This document shows, piece by piece, positions 16,497 through 22,854 of a stretch of DNA of 64,000 nucleotides. Origin of the DNA: an uncultured Lachnospiraceae bacterium (lineage in GTDB: Bacteria > Bacillota > Clostridia > Lachnospirales > Lachnospiraceae); assembly GCA_910584585.1 (NCBI GenBank), contig CAJUBP010000002.1, forward strand, positions 1 to 64,000, given 5' to 3'. The notes under the pieces are model-generated. The model ran no database searches. It saw only the letters and a list, made by a program, of their open reading frames with translations, and was not told the origin of the DNA. The translations under genes and the position numbers were made by a program. Positions within the stretch are counted from its first letter, which is position 1, and every line of letters starts with the position of its first letter.

Positions 16497-16589
16497 ATGA
16501 AAAAGAAATCTGTTTCTATTGACAAGCAGGCACACGGAGACACCGTAACACAGCCAAATGCCCGTGATTGTCAATTATTTTTACCATGA
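16497..16589 (+). CDS. Candidate 30-residue leader peptide before the MATE gene
   Basis: ATG 16497 opens a 30-codon frame (MKKKSVSIDKQAHGDTVTQP, then NARDCQLFLP) ending at 16589, seven bases after the MarR stop. It may be a leader peptide, or the amputated N-terminus of a lost transporter, since M-K-K-K-S plus polar residues resembles a MATE N-terminus. A hairpin follows it at 16608-16628. Confidence 0.35.
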   Translation: MKKKSVSIDKQAHGDTVTQPNARDCQLFLP

Positions 16590-16607
16590 GCAGATAAGGA
16601 AAAATAA

Positions 16608-16628
16608 CCGTTCGGGCAAGCCGAACGG
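16608..16628 (+). promoter_or_regulatory. Hairpin in the MATE leader
   Basis: CCGTTCGG (16608-16615), loop GCAAG, CCGAACGG (16621-16628), a perfect 8-bp stem ending just ahead of the AGGGGAAAGGG Shine-Dalgarno. There is no T-tract, so it might act on translation or mRNA stability rather than termination. Confidence 0.45.
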
Positions 16629-16646
16629 CAGGGGAAAGGGTAGAAA

Positions 16647-18008
16647 ATGACAAGAGAAGAAAAGAAGGAATTTTATCGGGAATTATTGGCGCTGGCTATT
16701 CCTATAGGCTTGCAAAATCTTTTGGCAGCATTGATTGGCGCATCAGACGCACTGATGTTGGGACGGCTTACGCAGGACGCAGTATCGGCTGTATCGCTGG
16801 CGAATCAAATCGCATTTATTATGAATTTATTTATTGGTGCAGCCGTCAGCGGCGGCGGCGCTTTGATTGCCCAATATTGGGGAAAAGGTGACAGGCAGAT
16901 GGTTAAGAACCTGTTCTGTACGATTGTGAAATACGCATTTATTATTTCGGTTATTTTCTTTGCCGCAGCATTATTTTTTCCCCAGCAGCTTATGCGTATC
17001 TACACCAATGATGCGGCGCTGATTCGCATTGGGGCTTCCTATTTAAGAGTAGTCAGTTTTTCATACCTTTTTGGCGGCGTCACGCAATGTTATTATCTGA
17101 TGATGAAAATAGAAGGAAATGCGGCTAAAAGCACGGTTATTTCTGTTGTCACGCTGATAGCGGATATGACGATTGATTTTTTCCTTATTTACGGGATTGC
17201 GGGGGTTCCGGCTTTAGGGGCAAACGGTTCGGCATATTCCACCGTTGCGGTGGAGGCAATTGCGTTGATATGGTGCGTTGTGCAATCCTACAGACTGGAA
17301 GGCATTCACCCGGATAGGCAGGGAATGAAATGGTTTTCGGCAGTCGTTGTAAAAGATATGTTCAGAATTGCATTTCCTATGTTGGCAAGCTCCCTTGCCT
17401 GGGGATTGGGCTTCTCCATGCACTCTTTAATCATGGGGCATCTTGGGACAGACGCAACCGCTGCTGCGTCCATTGCTTCTGTGGCACAGGAATTGATTAC
17501 CTGCGTATGCAAGGGGATTTCTTCCGGTGCAGGTATTGTAATCGGTAAGCTGTTAGGAAAAAGCATGTTTGATCGGGCAAAAGAATATGGTAAGAAATTT
17601 TGCCATATTTCGTTTTGGGTGGGTGGTATCCACATGGCACTGCTTTGTGTTCTAAGTCCAATTGTGACACATTTTTTTGTTCTTTCAGACAATGCAAAAC
17701 ACTACTTAACGGCTATGCTGGTATTCAGTGCATTTTTCGTTTTTGCATATTCTATAAATACAATTATCGTCTGTGGGATTTTCCCTGCCGGTGGGGATGC
17801 AAAATATGATGCGCTCAGTGTTTTCTTTGCAACATGGTGTTTTTCACTCCCTCTGGCTTTATTGGAAACTTTTGTATTTCACTGGCCGGTCATGGCAATT
17901 TATATATTTATGATGGCTGATGAAATTGTTAAATTACCGTGGCTCTATCCACGGTACAAAAAGTTTTACTGGCTGAATAATCTGACACGTGAAAGCGAGT
18001 TACTTTGA
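16647..18008 (+). CDS. MATE family efflux transporter (MarR-linked)
   Basis: A 453-residue MATE exporter with 12 predicted helices. Marks: LLALAIPIGLQNLLAALIGA, SDALMLGRL, AVSGGGALIAQYWGKGDRQM, and the second half starting FRIAFPMLASSLAWGLGFSM with MGHLGTDATAAASIASVAQE. It is unlike the MATE proteins at 449 and 8063 at its ends and belongs to a subgroup that I would expect to export drugs or metabolites. ATG 16647 follows AGGGGAAAGGG. Its position after a MarR gene suggests induction by the substrate. It is followed after 67 bases by a ruined mutM. Confidence 0.92.
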   Translation: MTREEKKEFYRELLALAIPIGLQNLLAALIGASDALMLGRLTQDAVSAVSLANQIAFIMNLFIGAAVSGGGALIAQYWGKGDRQMVKNLFCTIVKYAFIISVIFFAAALFFPQQLMRIYTNDAALIRIGASYLRVVSFSYLFGGVTQCYYLMMKIEGNAAKSTVISVVTLIADMTIDFFLIYGIAGVPALGANGSAYSTVAVEAIALIWCVVQSYRLEGIHPDRQGMKWFSAVVVKDMFRIAFPMLASSLAWGLGFSMHSLIMGHLGTDATAAASIASVAQELITCVCKGISSGAGIVIGKLLGKSMFDRAKEYGKKFCHISFWVGGIHMALLCVLSPIVTHFFVLSDNAKHYLTAMLVFSAFFVFAYSINTIIVCGIFPAGGDAKYDALSVFFATWCFSLPLALLETFVFHWPVMAIYIFMMADEIVKLPWLYPRYKKFYWLNNLTRESELL

Positions 18009-18075
18009 AATGATAAAATAATTAGTAAGAAAGGACGCATTGCGCCGATCAAAGCGCAGCGTAAAGGTGGATATC

Positions 18076-18797
18076 ATGCCGGAATTGCCGGAAGTTGAAA
18101 CGATAAAACGAGTGATTGAGCCGCAGATACAGGGGCTGACGATTGAAAATGTAACAGTAAAACGTACCCTACGGCTGACGATTGAAAATGTAACAGTAAA
18201 ACGTACCCTACGGCTGACGAATTTTGCAGGCTGCTTACGGGACAGACCGTTTCCCATATGACACGCAGGGGGAAATTCCTTGTTATCCAGTTAAACAGCA
18301 ATGACCGTATTATCCTGCATTTACGAATGACGGGCTGCTTATTGCTTACCCCGGCAGATTACCCGGAAGAAAAGCATACACACGTTATTTTCAGACTAAG
18401 CAATGACAAAGAATTACGGTTCTCCGATACACGCCGTTTCGGGCGGTTATGGCTGTTAAAAAATGGCGAAGCAGATACGTTAGATCAAAGCGTCATTGCA
18501 GGCATAGGCAATATTTATTCTGACGAGATTTTGTTTACTGCGGGGATTTATCCGGCACGTCCGGCAAACAGCCTGAACATGGAGGAATGGGAACGGCTTG
18601 CCGCTGCTATCCCAGAGCGTATTTCTTATTTTATCGAAGTAAACAGGATAACGCCGGAGGAATACTTGGAAACCAAAGGGCAGGATTACCGCAACACACC
18701 GTTTTTGCAGGTTTACGGGCAGGAAGGCAAACCCCGGTGGTGGCCTGATATAGGAAATTTGCCTACGGAGGAATTAGAGCAGAAACAGCAGACGTGA
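18076..18797 (+). pseudogene. mutM: Formamidopyrimidine-DNA glycosylase, multiply damaged
   Basis: The N-terminus MPELPEVETIKRVIEPQIQG carries the catalytic Pro2 and Glu3 of Fpg/MutM, which excises 8-oxoguanine. Damage follows: a 39-bp tandem duplication (LTIENVTVKRTLR twice), then a frameshift near 18214-18225, after which the correct frame reads CRLLTGQTVSHMTRRGKFLV. Later, RRFGRLWLLKNGEADT joins directly to LDQSVIAGIGNIYSDEILF, lacking roughly 40 residues usual between them. The C-terminus reads DYRNTPFLQVYGQEGKP and then loses the four-cysteine zinc finger needed for DNA binding. At least four separate lesions make it non-functional. It is followed in a different frame by an endonuclease-III-like fragment. 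Confidence 0.88.
18136..18213 (+). repeat. 39-bp tandem duplication inside the mutM pseudogene
   Basis: Units 18136-18174 and 18175-18213 are identical, starting CTGACGATTG and ending CCCTACGG. The perfect identity points to a recent slippage event. Confidence 0.95.
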
Positions 18798-18952
18798 TTT
18801 TAGCAGATGTGTTTTATCAGCCGACTTTTATTATTGATGCATATACACGCCGTTTTTTACTGCGGCTTGGCTATGAATTTGCGGACGACACAGCTATAAA
18901 AAATTTTTTTGAAACATGGCTGCCCAAAGAAGCGCAGCTTTACGCTTTTTGA
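18749..18952 (+). pseudogene. Endonuclease III-like (HhH-GPD) DNA glycosylase, C-terminal fragment
   Basis: In the frame opening after a stop at 18746, the sequence reads GGIRAETADVILADVFYQPT, then FIIDAYTRRFLLRLGYEFAD and ends KEAQLYAF at 18950. This corresponds to the helix-hairpin-helix G-I-(G)-x-E-T-A-D motif and the catalytic aspartate region (V-D-A-Y-T-R-R) of the HhH-GPD base-excision family. The N-terminal half and the Fe-S cluster segment (if it ever had one) are absent. It overlaps the 3' end of the mutM remnant in another frame. It is a fragment, not a working enzyme; the family call rests on motif recognition. Confidence 0.65.
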
Positions 18953-19242
18953 GGTCTGTTTCGCTTGCCTGTCTGAATTTTCCCTTTGATAATTCTGTAA
19001 CCGTCTGTGTATGCTTTCTTCCCGCCTTTATGCTTTTCGCCGTATCTGTTTTCCCATTTATCCGATTTGTTTCGATAATCGGTATTAGCTGTTTTAGAAA
19101 TTGCAAAAACCTTGTAGAAATCATGCACCGTTTGGAATCCATACCGTTTGACTATCCCCGACAGACCGACTTTCAGAAGGTTTATTTCCTCATTCTTGCG
19201 GTTAATCCTGCTTTGCAGTTCCCCCTTCTTCGTCAGCTTCAC
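18940..19242 (-). pseudogene. Relaxase-like (MobA/MobL type) C-terminal fragment
   Basis: A 100-residue minus-strand frame reads LQSRINRKNEEINLLKVGLS, then GIVKRYGFQTVHDFYKVFAI and DYRNKSDKWENRYGEK, and ends in a very basic tail. This helical, charged pattern (x-L-x-x-I-V-K-x-Y-G-F-x-T-V-x-x-F-Y) resembles the C-terminal tail of mobilisation relaxases in clostridial elements. No catalytic histidine triad or start site is present, so only the end of the gene survives. It indicates that a mobilisable element once occupied this region. I recognise the pattern but could not confirm it. Confidence 0.45.
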
Positions 19243-19411
19243 AAATCCTTTTGAGCTGTCACGTTCAAGTTCTGTAAACTCGTTTTAAATAAAAATGAGG
19301 AAAGGGCGCATAACAGAGTGGAGAAGGTAAATATTCTGTGTAGATTTACGAAGCCTGGCGGCAATTTTATATGAAAAAATAGAATAGTTAAATGGCTGTA
19401 AGGGTATTCCG

Positions 19412-19456
19412 TCTCTATTTTGGATGGAATATCCTGATTTTTACCCAAAATAGAGA
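19412..19456 (+). promoter_or_regulatory. Overlapping alternative hairpins
   Basis: TCTCTATTTTGG (19412-19423) pairs perfectly with CCAAAATAGAGA (19445-19456). An alternative, GGTATTCC with GGAATATCC across 19403-19435, would exclude the first. No T-run follows. The surrounding 19243-19580 contains no gene that I can support. Confidence 0.4.
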
Positions 19457-19580
19457 TGGGAGATAGAAGGAAATGAAAAAATATCAAAAAGAAATCCATG
19501 ATAACAGAAGGCAACGATTCGGCCTTTGGCTTCATGATTACGGACTGTTATAGTGGAAGGAACAAATGTTTGTTTTCTTG

Positions 19581-19609
19581 TAGACATTTGAGAAGCAGTA
19601 TGATATACT
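19581..19609 (+). promoter_or_regulatory. Sigma-A promoter ahead of the truncated uvrB copy
   Basis: TAGACA (19581-19586), a 17-base spacer, and TATACT (19604-19609), 180 bases before the truncated uvrB start. This may be the original chromosomal uvrB promoter. Confidence 0.55.
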
Positions 19610-19788
19610 AAAAACTGTTCATGTTATTCAATCCATATGGTTTTATATAGGATTTAACGGTAGAAAAATGAATAATAGGTGACCCTGATTCGTCGTGAGG
19701 GCGTTTTGCATGAAAATAGAGAATGTGCCGCGACGAATTTTGGGTGAATAGGCGAACTTTTTGACTATGAATTTTGGAGGTGGTATTT

Positions 19789-20073
19789 GTGCAAACTGCA
19801 CAAAATAGATTCAAGCTTCACAGCGAATACAAGCCCACCGGCGACCAGCCGCAGGCGATAGAAGCCCTTGTAAATGGCTTCAAAGAAGGCAACCAATTTC
19901 AGACTTTGCTGGGCGTCACAGGTTCTGGCAAGACCTTCACGATGGCAAACGTCATCCAGCAATTAAATAAGCCCACTTTGGTAATAGCGCACAATAAAAC
20001 CTTAGCTGCCCAACTGTACGGCGAGTTCAAAGAGTTCTTCCCGGAGAATGCCGTGGAATACTTTGTCTCCTAA
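19789..20073 (+). pseudogene. uvrB': UvrB N-terminal fragment (first ~94 residues)
   Basis: Start at GTG 19789 with TTGGAGGTGG upstream. The product begins RFKLHSEYKPTGDQPQAIEA, the canonical UvrB N-terminus, includes the Walker A loop (GVTGSGKTFTMAN) and HNKTLAAQLYGEF, and stops abruptly after E-Y-F-V-S at 20071. In UvrB this is followed by Y-Y-D-Y-Y-Q-P-E-A-Y, which is exactly where the intact gene downstream continues. It is similar but not identical to the intact copy at 22855 (for example E-A-L-V-N versus A-E-L-V-K). The upstream 31 bases (19733-19763) also match those before the intact gene (22749-22779) with three mismatches. Best explained as the stranded 5' end of the original gene. 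Confidence 0.9.
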
Positions 20074-20266
20074 TTTGGGGACAGGATGAAAACCGCATTA
20101 TTTCGTGTTATTTGGTGTTGATTATACCGTATTTTGTGGACAAAATGAGGGATTATGGACGAAATAACATTAGGTGGACGGGTGGAGTTTGTGATCTGAA
20201 TTCGTGTAATGGACAAGATACTATTATATGGAAATTTTAGCAGAAATATTTTAAGAGGATAAAGTG

Positions 20267-21301
20267 ATGAAAAAGAAAAAAGATATATCCATTTTGCGTT
20301 CTTCGGCAGCAGAATATTTGACATTTATTACAGCTACTGGTGAAAGTGATGTAAATGCCATATATTTTGATGAAAACGTCTGGCTTTCTCAGAAAACAAT
20401 GGGGCTGCTGTATAACGTAGAAACGCATACGATCAATTATCATTTAAAAAAGATATTTGCGGATGGTGAATTGGAGGAGGCGTCAGTTATTCGAAAATTT
20501 CGAATAACTGCATCGGACGGTAAAGGCTATAATACAAATCATTACAATTTGAAAGCGATTATTGCGGTAGGGAATAAGGTTGATTCAGAACGGGCAGTGC
20601 AGTTTCGAAAATGGGCAAATGGGATTATAGAAGAATTTACCATTAAGGGATTTGCAATGGATGATGAACGGCTCAAAAATTTTGGAACGGTTTTAACAGA
20701 GGATTATTTTGAAGAGCAATTACAAAGAATCCGTGAAATTCGGATATCAGAGCGAAGATTTTATCAGAAGGTTACAGATATATATGCCACAAGTATAGAT
20801 TATGACCCGAAATCAAAAGAAACAAGATGTTTTTTTGCAAAAGTTCAAAATCAACTTCACTGGGCGATTCATGGAGAAACTGCTGCAGAGGTGATTTACC
20901 ATAGAGCGGATAGTGAGAAAGAGCATATGGGGCTTCAAACATGGAAAGATTCGCCGAATGGTAAAATACAAAGATTTGATGTGGTTGTAGCAAAAAACTA
21001 TTTGACAGAAGATGAATTATCTGCAATGGCAAGGATTGTCAATGCCTATTTAGATCTTGCGGAAATGCGGGCGGAAGAACACGTTCCAATGACGATGGAA
21101 GACTGGGCGGAACAGTTTGAAGGAATTTTGCGGTTATCCAAGAAAGAAATTTTGACACATGCGGGAACTATTTCAGCAAAAATAGCAGAGCAGCATGCGC
21201 TGAGTGAATTTGAAAAGTATCGTGTAAGGCAAGATCAATTGTATCAGAGTGATTTTGACCGTATGTTATTGGAGATGGAGGAAGAAAGCAATGGGAAATG
21301 A
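20267..21301 (+). CDS. RhuM-family protein (Fic/DOC-like 'virulence' family)
   Basis: A 344-residue protein of the RhuM family, commonly carried on genomic islands. Recognisable blocks: NAIYFDENVWLSQKTMGLLY and VETHTINYHLKKIFADGELE at the N-terminus (a HTH-like part with W-L-S-Q), YNTNHYNLKAIIAVGNKVDS then RAVQFRKWANGIIEEFTIKG, and the C-terminal FFAKVQNQLHWAIHGETAAE with MARIVNAYLDLAEMRA. RhuM was named from a Salmonella pathogenicity island; its biochemical role is unresolved, although a link to Fic-like toxins or phage-type antirepressors has been suggested. Start at ATG 20267, eight bases after GAGG. The AT-rich composition differs from the flanking uvrB sequences. Its stop overlaps the DUF2971 start by 11 bases, so the two are co-translated. 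Confidence 0.85.
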   Translation: MKKKKDISILRSSAAEYLTFITATGESDVNAIYFDENVWLSQKTMGLLYNVETHTINYHLKKIFADGELEEASVIRKFRITASDGKGYNTNHYNLKAIIAVGNKVDSERAVQFRKWANGIIEEFTIKGFAMDDERLKNFGTVLTEDYFEEQLQRIREIRISERRFYQKVTDIYATSIDYDPKSKETRCFFAKVQNQLHWAIHGETAAEVIYHRADSEKEHMGLQTWKDSPNGKIQRFDVVVAKNYLTEDELSAMARIVNAYLDLAEMRAEEHVPMTMEDWAEQFEGILRLSKKEILTHAGTISAKIAEQHALSEFEKYRVRQDQLYQSDFDRMLLEMEEESNGK

Positions 21302-22145
21302 AAAAGAAGAGGTTGTATATCATTATTGTTCGCTTGAAGGATTTCTAAGTATTATTCAGAATGCTTCTTTATGGTTGACTGATATCAGTAAGTCAAACGA
21401 TTGTTTAGAAAGCATTTATATTCGTAATAAGATCAAAAACAGGATTGAATGCGAATTAGAAGCTGTTCCAGAAAATTTGCATGCATGGAAAACAGGTTAT
21501 GGGATACGTGGGGAACTTGATGATTCAATGATAACATATGTGGCATGTTTTTCTGAAAAAAAGGATTGCCTTAGTCAATGGAGAGGTTATGCAGATGATG
21601 GAAAAGGGATTAGCATAGGATTTTGTAAAAAGAAGTTAGAGATATTGCCTAAGATAATGCATCATAATCTGAGTTTTTCTAAAGTTATTTATAATGAGAA
21701 TCAGCAAGAAAAATATGTAAATAAGGTTGTTGAAGAAGTTTTCAGAAATATGGAGTTTAAAGGGATTGGACTGTCGGGGCTAGAATTGAATTCGAATCAT
21801 AAGGATGAATTTGCCATATATAAAAATCCCAGTTTTGAAGAAGAAAGAGAGTGGAGGTTAATACTTAATTCATATCCTAAGTGGAAAGAAATAAAGGTTG
21901 GTGATATGAATTTTACAGAGCCAACTTTTAGAGTTTCCAAAGGACGACTGATTTCGTATGTTGAATTATCCTTTGCAAACGTAAAAAGTGATTTTGTTAA
22001 GGAGATTTGGATTGGTCCTAAGTCTGAACTAGAATTGCAGGATATTAAGTATGTTTTAAAGCGGTATGGTTATTATAATGATGAGGAAGATTCTGATGAA
22101 AAAGATTCCATATTGATTGCAAAGTCGTCAAGCTCTTATAGATGA
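21291..22145 (+). CDS. DUF2971 domain-containing protein
   Basis: A 284-residue soluble protein with the DUF2971 pattern: an N-terminal V-Y-H-Y-C-S-L-E-G-F-L, LWLTDISKSNDCLES, the central CFSEKKDCLSQWRGYADDGK-G-I-S-I-G-F, FEEEREWRL near the C-terminal third and EIWIGPKSELELQDIKYVL. DUF2971 proteins are found mostly in defence islands and mobile elements and have no demonstrated activity; the conserved charged residues suggest an enzymatic or toxin fold. Start at ATG 21291 because GGAGGAAGAAAGC precedes it; upstream in-frame codons lie in the RhuM gene. The 11-base overlap with RhuM suggests a functional pair, possibly a defence or toxin-antitoxin module. Confidence 0.85.
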   Translation: MGNEKEEVVYHYCSLEGFLSIIQNASLWLTDISKSNDCLESIYIRNKIKNRIECELEAVPENLHAWKTGYGIRGELDDSMITYVACFSEKKDCLSQWRGYADDGKGISIGFCKKKLEILPKIMHHNLSFSKVIYNENQQEKYVNKVVEEVFRNMEFKGIGLSGLELNSNHKDEFAIYKNPSFEEEREWRLILNSYPKWKEIKVGDMNFTEPTFRVSKGRLISYVELSFANVKSDFVKEIWIGPKSELELQDIKYVLKRYGYYNDEEDSDEKDSILIAKSSSSYR

Positions 22146-22502
22146 TTTATTTATTATTATGGATTGAGAAGCGCTTTTTGTACTATCTTATTAAAGAACA
22201 ATTTAGACGATCTCCAGCCATTTATTCCCGCGAGCAACGAGCCGAACAGCCGCGCTTGCGCGGATATTTGGCGACTGCCGTGAGAGTCAAATGCCGGGGT
22301 ATTTGACAGATAAAGTAATCCTGAAGGGAGAAAGTGAAAACGGTACAGGTTTTCAGAAGATAATTATATAGAACAAATCAGTGAATTTTTTGCATGAAAC
22401 TAAGATACTGGCATGATCGAATCGCATAAAAGACATACCCATCCGGGCATACCGTAATACATGTCCCTGACGGGGCGGGCGGACTACCATCAGATAAGGT
22501 AT
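22146..22502. other. Gene-free stretch after DUF2971
   Basis: About 360 bases without a supported gene. It includes a GC-rich hairpin (CCGCG-CTTG-CGCGG near 22252) embedded in a sequence (GCGAGCAACGAGCCGAACAG) that looks like a repeated intergenic element rather than a coding remnant. No integrase or recombinase frame is present. Confidence 0.4.
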
Positions 22503-22547
22503 AAAAAAGTACAGAACAAAAGTTCGATTTTGGTCTGTACTTTTTTT
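22503..22547. terminator. Bidirectional terminator upstream of uvrB
   Basis: AAGTACAGAACAAAA (22507-22521) and TTTTGGTCTGTACTT pair with one mismatch, with an A-tract before and seven T's after. Confidence 0.85.
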
Positions 22548-22555
22548 GACTTATG

Positions 22556-22564
22556 TGTTATAAT
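22556..22564 (+). promoter_or_regulatory. Extended -10 promoter for the intact uvrB
   Basis: TGTTATAAT, a TGn plus TATAAT, directly after the terminator and 290 bases before the uvrB ATG. The long leader includes the 31 bases shared with the truncated copy. Confidence 0.5.
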
Positions 22565-22854
22565 GAAAGACCAAATGACTGGATAATACTATCTGTACTG
22601 GCTGGTGTTATTCAGTGCTGTTCGTTTTAAAAATACGGTTTTCCCAAAGGGATACTGCGTAATGTGACCTGCGTTCGTGTAATTTCTATTTTAACGCTTA
22701 TTCGCCAGCTTTGCAAGCCCATTTTACACGAATTGAAAACTGAATTACACGAATTTTGGGCGAATAAGCAAACTTTTTGCGCGGTAACAATGAGGAAAAT
22801 GCTCTGCTTGCAGAAGCATTTGACGAGTGTCAGTCACAAATTGGAGGTTTTCAT

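Noticed and set aside
20070..22854. Integrase or transposase that would explain the uvrB insertion
   Set aside because: Both strands were checked; only RhuM and DUF2971 are present, so the mechanism remains unexplained.
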